A DNA stretch of 64,000 nucleotides from Curtobacterium sp. MCJR17_055 (lineage in GTDB: Bacteria; Actinomycetota; Actinomycetes; Actinomycetales; Microbacteriaceae): the NCBI RefSeq assembly GCF_003224335.1, contig NZ_QKLF01000007.1, forward strand, positions 1 through 64,000. The letters run 5' to 3'. Below are positions 22,146 to 30,231 of this stretch, in pieces. How positions within the stretch are numbered: position 1 is the stretch's first letter; every line of letters begins with the position of its first letter. Made by a program: the position numbers and the translations under genes. Below the pieces are notes generated by a model. The model saw nothing but the letters and a program-made list of their open reading frames with translations, was not told the DNA's origin and searched no databases.

Positions 22146-23399
22146 GTGACGGACCCGGCGGCGACGACCCGAGCCTCCCGGCGGGCCCGCGTGGGGCGGA
22201 CGGTGACGGCCGTCCTGGAGGCCCGCCACAGCGGGTGGACGACTCCCCTCCTCCTGTGGCTGGCCTCGCGCATCGTCAGCACGGTGCTCCTCGGTTCGGT
22301 CTACTGGCTCGCGACGGCGAACGGGTGGCACTTCGCCTCGTACCGGCGTGACCCGTCGTTCGCCACCTTCTCGGGCTCGTGGGACGCGTCCTTCTACCGG
22401 ACCATCGCCGAGCACGGGTACCCGCGCGACCTGCCCACCGACGGCGACGGGCACGTCCTCCCGAACCCGTGGGCGTTCCTGCCGCTGTTCCCCGGCGTCG
22501 TCCGGGTCCTCATGGCGCTGACGGGGTCGTCGTTCTGGGTGGCGGGGCTCGTCGTCGCCACCCTGTGCGGTGCCGGGGCGTGCGTGGTCCTGTTCCGCCT
22601 CGTCCTCGCGGTCGCGGACGCCCGACGTGCGCGATGGGCGACCGCGTTCTTCGCATTCGGCGCGACGGGCTTCCTGCTGCAGGTCGCGTACGCCGAGAGC
22701 ATGTTCCTGGTCCTGCTCTTCGGCGCACTGCTCGCGCTCGTGCGCCGGCGGTACTGGCTGGTCGCCGTCCTCGGTGTGCTCGCGGCGGCCGCCCGCCCGG
22801 GGGTGCTGGCGCTCGCCGTCGCCCTCGCCGTGCACCTCGTCGTGCGGGAGGTCGCCGCCCGGCGTGCGGAAGGCGGCCGACCCGGTGGGGAGCCGTTCCG
22901 GTGGCGGGATCGCGGCGCGGTCGTCGCCGCAGGGCTCGTCGTCGCGGCGGCGGGGCTCGCGTGGCCGGTGGTCGCGAGCGCGGTGACCGGTCGTCCGGAC
23001 GCGTACCTCGAGACGGAGTTGTCGTGGTGGGTCGGGTTCGTCGGCCGGCAGCACTTCGCACCGCTGACGCCGTGGTTCCTCATGGCGGGGACCTGGCTCG
23101 GGCCCGCGGGCATCGTGCTCGTGGTGCTCGTGCTCGCCGGGGCCGCGTGGTTGTCCTGCCGACGGGGCGTCCGCGCGCTCGGGCCCGACGTCCTCGGCTT
23201 CGCGGTCGCCTACGTGGCGTACCTGGTGGCGGTGTTCCTGCCGCAGCAGAGCCTGCCCCGCCTGCTCATGCCGGTCGCGCCGCTGCTCGCCGCCGACACG
23301 TTCACCGCGACCCGGCGACGGGCGACCGGGTGGCTCGTGGTCGGCGTGTGCCTGCAGGCGGTCGCGGTCGTCCTGCTCTGGTTCCTCGGGTTCCCCTGA
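22146..23399 (+). CDS. PIG-V-like integral membrane mannosyltransferase
   Basis: A polytopic membrane protein of 417 residues with about eight or nine hydrophobic segments. After a short basic N-terminus comes TM1 (TPLLLWLASRIVSTVLLGS). Next is the external loop with SWDASFYRTIAEHGYP, the Trp-Asp-x3-Tyr-x3-Ala-x2-Gly-Tyr pattern of GT-C mannosyltransferases of the PIG-V group. These use polyprenyl-phosphate mannose to modify lipids or proteins. The GTG start at 22146 is chosen because the preceding frame is antisense to the hydrolase. The acceptor is not known. Confidence 0.75.
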   Translation: MTDPAATTRASRRARVGRTVTAVLEARHSGWTTPLLLWLASRIVSTVLLGSVYWLATANGWHFASYRRDPSFATFSGSWDASFYRTIAEHGYPRDLPTDGDGHVLPNPWAFLPLFPGVVRVLMALTGSSFWVAGLVVATLCGAGACVVLFRLVLAVADARRARWATAFFAFGATGFLLQVAYAESMFLVLLFGALLALVRRRYWLVAVLGVLAAAARPGVLALAVALAVHLVVREVAARRAEGGRPGGEPFRWRDRGAVVAAGLVVAAAGLAWPVVASAVTGRPDAYLETELSWWVGFVGRQHFAPLTPWFLMAGTWLGPAGIVLVVLVLAGAAWLSCRRGVRALGPDVLGFAVAYVAYLVAVFLPQQSLPRLLMPVAPLLAADTFTATRRRATGWLVVGVCLQAVAVVLLWFLGFP

Positions 23400-23404
23400 A
23401 CCCG

Positions 23405-23456
23405 GGCACCGGCGCCCGACCACGGACGCGGGCCTCGTGCCTCAGGCGCCGGTGCC
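23405..23456. terminator. Inverted repeat between convergent genes
   Basis: GGCACCGGCGCC (23405-23416) and GGCGCCGGTGCC (23445-23456) form a 12-bp stem with a 28-nt loop. The right arm lies in the last codons of the CPBP protease gene. It could terminate the plus-strand mannosyltransferase transcript. Confidence 0.45.
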
Positions 23457-24242
23457 GGACCCGCGGCGCGGTCCCGGGGTGCGGAGTGCGACCACGAAGC
23501 CGATGACGGCTGCCACGGCCACCGCCAGGGTGGCCCCGGCGTTGAGCAGGAACGGCATCCCGTCGACCGTCTGGCTCCGGAAACCGAGGAACGCGTCGTA
23601 CAGCACGTGGAGCAACACGGCCCCGAGGAGCGACCCGGTGACCCGACGGGCGAGGTGACAGGCGGAACCGAGCAGGAACGTCGTGAGGACCTGGAACGCG
23701 CTGCCGTCCGCGTTGAAGGCGTGTGCCAGGGCGAAGGTCGCGGTGGCGACGAGCCACACCACCCACTCGGGCGCGACCCGGCGGAACCCCGCGACGAGGA
23801 CCCCGCGGAAGACGAGCTCCTCGACGAGGGCCACGGCGAGCACGCCGACGAGGAGCGCGCCGAGGTACCCACCGGCATCGGCCCGCAGGGGTGTCGTGAA
23901 CGCGACGAGCGTCACCGCGGTGAACACGACGAGCACGCCGACACCCCACCACGACCGAGCGCGAGCGGGCTCGGTCAGGACGGACCGCCACCCGCCGAGC
24001 GCGGACACCACCACGACGAGGACCACCAGCACGAGCCCGTCGCCCAGGGCCTGTCGGAGCAGTCCGGCCGTCGAGCCGAGCGGGTTGCCGCCGGCCCCGC
24101 CGAGCAGTGAGCCGACGACGAGCAACAGGACCGGCAGGAGCACGGCGAGCCCCGCGCTGACCACGGCGGCCACGACGTCGGACCGGACGCGGGCGGGGAA
24201 GGCCGGACCGCGGTCGGTCTCGCGGAGTGCAGGTCCGGGCAC
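23442..24242 (-). CDS. CPBP-family intramembrane metalloprotease
   Basis: A 266-residue membrane protein with about seven hydrophobic segments. The CPBP/ABI core is visible: EELVFRGVLVAGF (paired glutamates and Arg), FALAHAF (His) and a last segment with VLLHVLYDAFLG (His/Asp). Relatives cleave membrane peptides or act in bacteriocin immunity or prenyl-protein processing; no substrate can be inferred here. The GTG at 24240-24242 is the start. It is convergent with the mannosyltransferase gene. Confidence 0.85.
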   Translation of the reverse strand: MPGPALRETDRGPAFPARVRSDVVAAVVSAGLAVLLPVLLLVVGSLLGGAGGNPLGSTAGLLRQALGDGLVLVVLVVVVSALGGWRSVLTEPARARSWWGVGVLVVFTAVTLVAFTTPLRADAGGYLGALLVGVLAVALVEELVFRGVLVAGFRRVAPEWVVWLVATATFALAHAFNADGSAFQVLTTFLLGSACHLARRVTGSLLGAVLLHVLYDAFLGFRSQTVDGMPFLLNAGATLAVAVAAVIGFVVALRTPGPRRGSGTGA

Positions 24243-24326
24243 GGGATCCCCTCTCGTCGCGGTACGAGGACACCCGTGATGGTACCGACGCGCCGCACCC
24301 TTCGTGCCGTGCGGAGGGTCCGGTCC

Positions 24327-25397
24327 CTACGCCGCGATCGTGTGGAACCAGGCGGTGCCGCCCGGGTGCTGCACCGTGATCATCTCGTCGAGGTCACGGT
24401 ACGGCCCGTCCTGGTTGTGGCTCGCCGACTTGATGCGGATCGTGCCGTCGGCCTCGGTGAACACCTCGGACACGATGGTCGTGTGGTCCGGCGAGCCGTT
24501 GCCGTTCCAGTCGAACATGACGATGTCGCCGACCGCGACGTGCTGGCGTTCGTCAGAGGTCCGGCGGGTGAGCCCGAACGTGGCCGCGTTCCGGTCGAGC
24601 CACGGGTCCATGGCCGGGCAGTAGGTCCACGTCGAGGAGTGCTCTGCACCGCCGGCCCGGTTGTACCAGTCGGCGCGCTGCTCCCAGCCGCGGGCCTCGA
24701 GCGTCTGGTTGACGTAGTTCGCGCAGTCCCCGCCGATGGGGTTCATCGTCCCGTACTCGGCGGTGTTGTAGTCGGCCCAGTGCCGCATGGCGTACTCGAG
24801 CTGGCGGTCGACCGCGGTCTGGGCCGCGTAGGCGACGGTCGTGGTGGCGACCGCGGTGCTCGCGTCCGGAGTGGCCGAGGCCGTGGGGGTCGGCGTGCTG
24901 GCGGCACCGTCCTGTGTGGCACCCACCTGGCCGTCGTTCGCCTGGCTGCCGTTGCCGTCCGAGATCCGGTTCGCCGACGGGACCGGTTCCACGGGCTCGG
25001 TGAACAGCGCGACGTCGGCCGGCCCCGCGGTGTACATGGCCTGGTGCGGCGCCGTGAACGTGACCTTGCCCGCTCGGGCGACCACGTCCCGTGCGGCGAC
25101 CCCGCCGACGGTGACGCCCTTGACGACGGCGAGCCCCGACCCGGTGACGGTCACGGTGACGCCGCCGGCGAGGGGCAGCTCCGCCGGCTCGACCGTCGTG
25201 GCCGAGGGGCGCGCACTCGCGGCTCCGGTCGGCGACGAGCCCGACGACGTCCCGCCGGCCGGTGCCGCGCCGGACGACCCCGGCGTCGACGAGGACCGGA
25301 GCCCCGGCCCGTCCGCGGAGCAGGCCGCGGCGACGAGGCCGACACCGGTGATGCCGGCGAGGGACAGGAGGGTGCGGCGCGTGATCGGAGCAGTCAT
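24327..25397 (-). CDS. Secreted amidase-domain lipoprotein (Amidase_6 type)
   Basis: A 356-residue exported protein. The N-terminus RRTLLSLAGITGVGLVAAAC combines a Tat twin-arginine motif with a lipobox (AAAC). A Ser/Thr/Pro/Gly-rich linker follows (to about 70), then an IPT/TIG-like beta domain (about 72-130, PLAGGVTVTVTGSGL) and a second linker. The C-terminal putative amidase domain (about 190-356) has YAAQTAVDRQLEYAMRHW, GGDCANYVNQTLEARG (catalytic Cys), and DHTTIVSEV with a His. Such domains are thought to cut cell-wall or peptide amides; here this is inferred from motifs. Confidence 0.8.
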   Translation of the reverse strand: MTAPITRRTLLSLAGITGVGLVAAACSADGPGLRSSSTPGSSGAAPAGGTSSGSSPTGAASARPSATTVEPAELPLAGGVTVTVTGSGLAVVKGVTVGGVAARDVVARAGKVTFTAPHQAMYTAGPADVALFTEPVEPVPSANRISDGNGSQANDGQVGATQDGAASTPTPTASATPDASTAVATTTVAYAAQTAVDRQLEYAMRHWADYNTAEYGTMNPIGGDCANYVNQTLEARGWEQRADWYNRAGGAEHSSTWTYCPAMDPWLDRNAATFGLTRRTSDERQHVAVGDIVMFDWNGNGSPDHTTIVSEVFTEADGTIRIKSASHNQDGPYRDLDEMITVQHPGGTAWFHTIAA

Positions 25398-25459
25398 GAC
25401 CGGACCAGGCTATGCGACGTCGTCCCGGGATCGGCCGACCGCACCGCCGGGAGCAGCGC

Positions 25460-25498
25460 GGGGTCAGGCAGCGGGGTCAGGCAGCGGGGTCAGGCAGC
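25460..25498. repeat. 13-bp tandem repeat over the VOC gene stop codon
   Basis: Three perfect copies of GGGGTCAGGCAGC (25460-25472, 25473-25485, 25486-25498). The stop codon of the VOC gene (TCA on this strand, 25490-25492) lies in the right-hand copy, and every copy contains the same TCA. Because 13 is not a multiple of 3, a change in copy number would shift frame between copies. Confidence 0.9.
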
Positions 25499-25912
25499 GG
25501 GAGCGCTGACGTTCACGAGCCAGGTGATCCCGAACCGGTCGGTGACCATGCCGAACTCGTCGCCCCACGGCGCCTGCGTGAGTGGTTCGAGCACCCTCCC
25601 GCCGACGGACAGGGCCGCGAAGTACCCGCGCAGGTCCTCGGCGTCGTCAGCGTCACCGGAGACGGACAGCGAGATGTTGTTCGTCTCCGACCGCCCCATC
25701 GACGCCGGGGTGTCCGACGCCATGAGCACGTACCCCCGCGTCGTCTCGAGCTGCCCGTGCATGACCTTGTCCGCGTCGGCCGGGTCCCCGTCGGCGCCCA
25801 TCTCGGCGAAGGTGCCGATCCGCAGCTCACCGCCGAACACCGACTGGTAGAACTCGAGCGCCTGTCGGGCGTCGTCCCGGAAGCCGAGGTAGGGGTTCAG
25901 TCGCGAGGTCAT
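25490..25912 (-). CDS. VOC-superfamily protein (PhnB/3-demethylubiquinone-methyltransferase-like)
   Basis: A 140-residue single-domain protein of the glyoxalase/bleomycin-resistance fold. It has NPYLGFRDDARQALEFYQSVFGGEL at the start, a central LMASDTP and the end WGDEFGMVTDRFGITWLVN, the arrangement of PhnB-like proteins. Family members are often annotated as antibiotic-resistance or demethylubiquinone proteins, but most have unknown ligands. The ATG at 25910-25912 fits the family start; an in-frame extension upstream is basic and unsupported. The final residues derive from a 13-bp repeat. Confidence 0.85.
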   Translation of the reverse strand: MTSRLNPYLGFRDDARQALEFYQSVFGGELRIGTFAEMGADGDPADADKVMHGQLETTRGYVLMASDTPASMGRSETNNISLSVSGDADDAEDLRGYFAALSVGGRVLEPLTQAPWGDEFGMVTDRFGITWLVNVSAPAA

Positions 25913-25973
25913 GATGGGCTCCTTCGTCCGTCGCCTCATCGTGACAGCCGACCCGGAGCCCCGCAAGGACCGA

Positions 25974-26801
25974 TCAGCGGCAGGAGACGTCGCGGTCGAT
26001 CGTGGTGGAGCCGTACGCGGCCTCGATCTGGGTCATCGCGATCGTGCCGCCGGACAGCGGGGTCCCCGAGCAGGCCTGGCGCGCCTTGGTGATCGTGCTC
26101 TTGCCGAGGGCGATCCAGCTCGACCGGCCGTACAGCGTGCTCGACGAGCTGACCGACCCGGCGATGGTCTTCCACTGCGACGGCGTCGAGTAGATGCCGA
26201 TCGTCCGGACCCCACCCGCCTTGAGCCCGGCGATCATGCCCTCGAGCGCGGCGCGGTTCTGCGCGGTGCTCGACTGGTAGGACAACCCGGTCTCGACGTC
26301 GAGCCACCAGCGGTACGCGGCGGGGCGGTCGATGCCGCGGATCGTCACGTCGTCGTAGCCGCGCGCGTACCCGTACATGAACGAGCACGCGAGCGTGAGC
26401 TGCTTCGCACCGCCCTTGGTCGAGCACCGACCGAACCGGTTCGCCGGCGCGGTGCCCTTGTACGTGTTCGACTTCGGCCAGACCGACGCCTGCAGGCCGG
26501 GGTTGGCGAACAGGACGTAGAGCTGGGTCTTCGGCTGGGTCGATCCGCCGACGGACCCCGCGGCCCAGGCCAGCTGCTCGGCCAGGCACGGGTTCGTCGT
26601 GTTGCCGAGCGATCCGTTCACCCCGACGATGCCGAACGCCTGTCCGGTCGGGACCGTCCCGCCACACTGCGGCCACGAGATGTCCACCCCGGTCGGGGTG
26701 ACGGCGGCGGAGGCCGCGGCGGTCGGGCCGGCGACGGCGACACCTGCTGCGATGACGACGGCGGTGGCGACGGTGGCGACGAGACGACGGACGCGGTTCA
26801 T
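25974..26801 (-). CDS. Secreted GH25-like (DUF1906-type) protein
   Basis: A 275-residue exported protein. Its Sec signal peptide runs from MNRVRRLVATVATAVVIAAG to a cut after ASAA (about residue 33). The mature part begins TPTGVDISWPQCGG, which is the beta-1 strand with Asp of glycosidase-like TIM barrels of the GH25/DUF1906 group. It continues with YRWWLDVETGLSY (acidic pair) and TIGIYSTPSQWKTI. This suggests a wall-active muramidase or a non-catalytic relative; the activity is not proven. The leader contains imperfect tandem repeats, and a -10 TAGACT lies at 26924-26929. Confidence 0.75.
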   Translation of the reverse strand: MNRVRRLVATVATAVVIAAGVAVAGPTAAASAAVTPTGVDISWPQCGGTVPTGQAFGIVGVNGSLGNTTNPCLAEQLAWAAGSVGGSTQPKTQLYVLFANPGLQASVWPKSNTYKGTAPANRFGRCSTKGGAKQLTLACSFMYGYARGYDDVTIRGIDRPAAYRWWLDVETGLSYQSSTAQNRAALEGMIAGLKAGGVRTIGIYSTPSQWKTIAGSVSSSSTLYGRSSWIALGKSTITKARQACSGTPLSGGTIAMTQIEAAYGSTTIDRDVSCR

Positions 26802-26816
26802 GCTTCTCCCCCTGAC

Positions 26817-26885
26817 GTGCCCGAGCGGGCGGCGTGCCCGAGCGGGCGACGGTGCTCGGTCGGGCGACGGTGCCCGGCCGAGTGG
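26817..26885. repeat. Imperfect 17-18 bp tandem repeats in a 5' leader
   Basis: Four degenerate copies of GTGCCCGAGCGGGCGAC lie between the promoter and start of the GH25-like gene. Each contains GCCCG/CGGGC, able to form a small hairpin. Possible roles in mRNA stability or translation are untested. Confidence 0.7.
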
Positions 26886-27005
26886 CGGCTCCCCCTCGGG
26901 ACCACCTGTTGTGGCGCACGGGGAGTCTAGGGGCCGAGCACCCGGCTCCGACACCCCCCGTGGCGGTCTGTGGAAGGCTGGCAACGAGAACGGCCGGCAA
27001 CGAGA

Positions 27006-27034
27006 ACGGCCCGGGACCATCGGTCCCGGGCCGT
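27006..27034 (-). terminator. Terminator of tRNA-Ala
   Basis: A 13-bp perfect stem, ACGGCCCGGGACC (27006-27018) / GGTCCCGGGCCGT (27022-27034), with loop ATC, starts 12 bp past the tRNA 3' end on the minus strand. A direct repeat of CAACGAGAACGGCC overlaps its far side. Confidence 0.85.
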
Positions 27035-27046
27035 CGTGCTGCTCGG

Positions 27047-27119
27047 TGGAGCTAAGGGGATTCGAACCCCTGACCTTCTCATTGCGAACGAGACGCGCTA
27101 CCAACTGCGCCATAGCCCC
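27047..27119 (-). tRNA. tRNA-Ala (anticodon CGC)
   Basis: Minus-strand cloverleaf of 73 nt. The acceptor GGGGCTA/TAGCTCC contains the G3:U70 pair that defines alanine tRNAs. The D-arm is GCGC-GCGC. The anticodon stem TCTCG-loop TTCGCAA carries anticodon CGC (reads GCG), and the T-arm is AGGGG-TTCGAAT-CCCCT. The discriminator is A73. The 3' CCA is not encoded (flank CCG). It is followed by a strong hairpin. Confidence 0.97.
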
Positions 27120-27193
27120 GAGTGCTCGACAACGATAGCACCGGGTCGCGGCGATCCGGTAATCGGGCCGCGGCGGTCGGGCGTGCCGTCCGG

Positions 27194-28342
27194 TCAGACC
27201 GCTCGACGGCGTCGCATGATCGCGTCGAGGTCCGTCTGTCCGTACGCGTCGTCGCCGATCACGCCCATCCCGACCCAGCGGCTCGGGGCGGCGGGGGCGG
27301 CGGCCTCGTCGGTCGCGGAGGCAGCCGGACCGGGCGCAACCGGACCGGGCGCAGCCGACGCACCGGGCGCGGGCGCACTCCGGGGAGCGGGCGACCCGGC
27401 GGTCGCGGCACGGAGCCCGAGCCGCTCCGCGAGCCGCCCCTGGTCGTGCGAGGACAGCGCCGCGGCGGCCTCCTCGACGTCGGCACGCATCCGCGACACC
27501 CGGGCGAGCGACGGGTCGGCCGCAGCGGCTCGGACGGCAGCCGCTTCTGCCTCCGCCTCGGCCTTCGCCTGGGCCACGCGGTCACGCAGCCGGGCGGCGA
27601 GTTCGGCCGACGACTCCGGGGACGGATCGGGTCGGGTCGGTGTCTGCACGTACAGCGGCTTCGGGATCGGCCCCGGCGTCCAGGTGCGGTCCGCAGGCGC
27701 GGCCGTCGGCTGGTCGGTGGAGAGCGGCGGCGCCGGGTCCGTCCACGCGGTGCTCGGCCGGGAGGCCCGGGTCTGCTCCCCCGCACCGGCCGCGGCCCGT
27801 CGACGGCGCGCGGTCGCGACCTGGTGCAGCTGTGCGAGCACGGCCGCTGAACCACCGGCCGCGACGAGTCCGGCCACCGCGAGCAACCAGGCGCCGGGGG
27901 CGACGACGAGCACGACCACCGCGAGCACGAGCCCGAGCGTGCCGAGCGTCGTGGCACCGAGACGTGAGCGACGCATGCGCATCGCGGTCAGGGCGGGCAC
28001 CGAGGACGCTTTCTCGAGCACGGGCGCCTGGGCGGCGAGGCGACGGGTGATCTCCCGCTGCCGTGCGGCCTCGTGGGCGCGGACGATCGCGGCACGCTTC
28101 GCCTCCTCGGACCGGGCGACGCGCTGCGCCTCGGCGAGGGACTTCGCGTTCAGTTCGACGCGCACCTCGTCCGGCAGCTCGGCGGTCTGCGCCAGGATGC
28201 GGAGGGTCTGCTGCAGTCGGATCGCGTTCCGCTCGGTGGCGAGGTACTCACGACGGGCCGCCCACGCGGGCATCAGGTACACGACCCAGAGCACGGCCGC
28301 CACGAGCAGCACGACGCCGCCGCCCCAGGTCCCGATTCCCAT
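27194..28342 (-). CDS. Membrane-anchored SepX/GlpR-like protein
   Basis: A 382-residue protein with an N-terminal TM (about 6-24, GGGVVLLVAAVLWVVYLMP), a basic/coiled-coil stretch (about 30-115), and two more TMs (about 130-175, LGTLGLVLAVVVLVVAPGAW). Its tail is long, Pro/Ala/Glu-rich and partly coiled, and ends MGVIGDDAYGQTDLDAIMRRRRAV. This layout and the position next to rimJ and galU match Streptomyces SepX and M. tuberculosis Rv0996. SepX is a division/septation protein; that function here is inference by synteny. A -10 TACCGT (28350-28355) lies 7 nt before the ATG. Confidence 0.7.
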   Translation of the reverse strand: MGIGTWGGGVVLLVAAVLWVVYLMPAWAARREYLATERNAIRLQQTLRILAQTAELPDEVRVELNAKSLAEAQRVARSEEAKRAAIVRAHEAARQREITRRLAAQAPVLEKASSVPALTAMRMRRSRLGATTLGTLGLVLAVVVLVVAPGAWLLAVAGLVAAGGSAAVLAQLHQVATARRRRAAAGAGEQTRASRPSTAWTDPAPPLSTDQPTAAPADRTWTPGPIPKPLYVQTPTRPDPSPESSAELAARLRDRVAQAKAEAEAEAAAVRAAAADPSLARVSRMRADVEEAAAALSSHDQGRLAERLGLRAATAGSPAPRSAPAPGASAAPGPVAPGPAASATDEAAAPAAPSRWVGMGVIGDDAYGQTDLDAIMRRRRAV

Positions 28343-28488
28343 GGGGGCAACGGTAGGGGGAGCGCGCCGCCCGGACGCCCATTGCCGGGAGCGTGTCGAG
28401 CGAGTCGTGACGGATCCGTCGGAGGCTCGGCGGGCCTCCCGGCCACGCCGGGGTCACCGGGCCGCGACGCGACCCGTCCCGTGGGTCG

Positions 28489-29148
28489 TCAGCCGCGCGG
28501 CGAGACGGGCAGCGGCACGCCCGCCTCGTCCCAGGCTTCCTGCGGCACGCGGCCGGCACCGTGCGGCACCTGCCCACGGACCCAGCGGTCGAGGACGCCC
28601 TCGCGGATCTCCTCCGCGACGAGGCCGAAGCAGAAGTGGTCGCGCCAATCGCCGTTGATGTGGATGTACCGGCGGCGCAGGCCCTCGTACCGGAACCCGA
28701 GCTTCTCCACGACGCGGAGGCTCGGGGCGTTCTCGGGACGGATGCAGATCTCGAGACGGTGGATGCCGACGGAGCGGAAGCAGTGGTCGGTCGCCAGCGC
28801 GACCGCGGTCGGCGTCACGTTGTGGCCGGCGGCGTCCTGCACCACCCAGTACCCGATGGAGGCGCTCGCGAGCGACCCGTACGTGATCCCGGAGACGTTC
28901 AGCTGGCCGACGAAGCGTCCGTCCAGTTCCATCGCGAACGGGAGGCCCAACCCGGCCCGGGCGTTGGCCTGCAGCGCGCGGATGCTCCCCTTGACGTCGG
29001 CGGACGCGAACCCGGAGGGGTTCGTCGCCTCCCACGTGCGGAGCCACGAGCGGTTGCCGGCCAACGCCAGGTCGAGCTCACGGGCGTCGCGGATCCGGAG
29101 GGGGCGGATGGTGACTCGCCCGTGGGTGAGGGTCGGGATCGTCGTCAT
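28489..29148 (-). CDS. GNAT N-acetyltransferase (RimJ-like)
   Basis: A 219-residue acetyltransferase of the RimJ/RimL branch: RLTIRPLR-like RVTIRPLRIRDARE, the beta-bulge region IGYWVVQDAAGHNVTPTAVALATDHCF and the last motif RPENAPSLRVVEKLGFRYEG. It probably acetylates a protein N-terminus. The frame can be opened at 29241, overlapping the galU stop, but that extension crosses a terminator-like hairpin. The ATG at 29146-29148 has a GGAGG site about 10 nt upstream, so I use it. The 146 bp between this gene and the sepX-like gene hold only the latter's promoter. Confidence 0.85.
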   Translation of the reverse strand: MTTIPTLTHGRVTIRPLRIRDARELDLALAGNRSWLRTWEATNPSGFASADVKGSIRALQANARAGLGLPFAMELDGRFVGQLNVSGITYGSLASASIGYWVVQDAAGHNVTPTAVALATDHCFRSVGIHRLEICIRPENAPSLRVVEKLGFRYEGLRRRYIHINGDWRDHFCFGLVAEEIREGVLDRWVRGQVPHGAGRVPQEAWDEAGVPLPVSPRG

Positions 29149-29191
29149 CGCTTCTGGTTCCTCCGGGGTCCCGCGCTCGGCGGGACGGGTG

Positions 29192-29228
29192 TCCCGCACG
29201 GGGCCGGGGTCACCGGACCCGTGCGGGA
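29192..29228 (-). terminator. Hairpin between galU and rimJ-like gene
   Basis: TCCCGCACGGG (29192-29202) and CCCGTGCGGGA (29218-29228) form an 11-bp perfect stem with a 15-nt loop, 10 bp past the galU stop. It is probably a terminator or attenuator for galU. Confidence 0.6.
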
Positions 29229-29237
29229 TGGGTCGAC

Positions 29238-30128
29238 TCATTCGCCCGCGTTGAACTCCTTGAGCCAGGACTTGAGGTCCGGGCCGAGGTCCTCGCGGTC
29301 CGAGGCGAGCTGCACGATCGCCTTGATGTAGTCGAGTTTGTCACCGGTGTCGTAGCGGCGTCCACGGAAGACGACGCCGTACACGCCACCTGTCCATTCC
29401 TCGGCGCTCGCCATCTTCATGAGCGCGTCGGTGAGCTGGATCTCGCCGCCCTTGCCGGGCTCCTGCTTCTCGAGGACGTCGAAGACCTCGGGGCGGATGA
29501 CGTAGCGGCCGATGATCGCCAGGTTCGACGGGGCCTCACCCTGGGCCGGCTTCTCGACCAGGCCGGTGATCTTCACGACGTCGTCGGTGTCGGTCTCCTC
29601 GACGGTCGCGATGCCGTAGAGGTGCGTCTGCGACGCCGGGACCTCGAGCAGGGCGACGACCGTGGCGTTCTTCTCGCCCTGGACCTCGATCATGCGCTTG
29701 AGCAGCGGATCGCGGGCGTCGATGATGTCGTCACCGAGGAGCACGGCGAACGGCTCGCGGCCGACGTGCATCTTCGCGCGGAGCACGGCGTGACCGAGGC
29801 CGAGCGGGTCACCCTGACGCACGTAGTGCATGTCGGCCAGGTCCGTGGACTGGTTGACCTTCTGCAGCTTCTCGTGGTCGCCCTTCTTCTTGAGGGTCTC
29901 CTCGAGCTCCGACACGTGGTCGAAGTGGTTCTCGAGCGCGTTCTTGTTGCGCCCGGTGATCATCAGCACGTCGGTGAGTCCGGCGTCGACCGCCTCCTCC
30001 ACCACGTACTGGATGGCCGGCTTGTCGACGACGGGGAGCATCTCCTTCGGCATCGCCTTGGTCGCGGGGAGGAAGCGCGTGCCCAGCCCTGCGGCGGGGA
30101 TCACTGCCTTCGAAATCTGGAAGCCCAT
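29238..30128 (-). CDS. galU: UTP--glucose-1-phosphate uridylyltransferase
   Basis: Makes UDP-glucose for wall and exopolysaccharide synthesis. The nucleotidyltransferase signature is ISKAVIPAAGLGTRFLPATKAMPKEMLPVVDKP (residues 4-36), then GLGHAVL, the metal-binding LLGDDIID, and GLVEKP. It has 296 residues from the ATG at 30126-30128. A longer start at 30152 lies between the -35 and -10 of a good promoter and is rejected. It is divergent from the formyltetrahydrofolate cyclo-ligase gene, as in mycobacteria. Confidence 0.97.
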   Translation of the reverse strand: MGFQISKAVIPAAGLGTRFLPATKAMPKEMLPVVDKPAIQYVVEEAVDAGLTDVLMITGRNKNALENHFDHVSELEETLKKKGDHEKLQKVNQSTDLADMHYVRQGDPLGLGHAVLRAKMHVGREPFAVLLGDDIIDARDPLLKRMIEVQGEKNATVVALLEVPASQTHLYGIATVEETDTDDVVKITGLVEKPAQGEAPSNLAIIGRYVIRPEVFDVLEKQEPGKGGEIQLTDALMKMASAEEWTGGVYGVVFRGRRYDTGDKLDYIKAIVQLASDREDLGPDLKSWLKEFNAGE

Positions 30129-30138
30129 GGACAGACCG

Positions 30139-30168
30139 TATCCGAAACGCATTTCGCGGGCATGTCAA
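30139..30168 (-). promoter_or_regulatory. galU promoter
   Basis: A consensus -35 TTGACA (30163-30168), an 18-bp spacer and -10 CGGATA (30139-30144) on the minus strand. The predicted start point is only a few bases before the galU ATG at 30128. Confidence 0.65.
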
Positions 30169-30231
30169 CTGATAGGAGGACAGGCAGATCAGCGGGAAGC
30201 CGCAGTACCGGCGCTCGCTACACTCTTCGCC

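Noticed and set aside
29149..29241. Longer rimJ-like start overlapping the galU stop
   Set aside because: The extension crosses an 11-bp hairpin and is not family-like; the ATG at 29146-29148 has a good ribosome binding site.
30129..30152. Longer galU start (ATG at 30150-30152)
   Set aside because: It lies between the -35 and -10 hexamers of the likely galU promoter.
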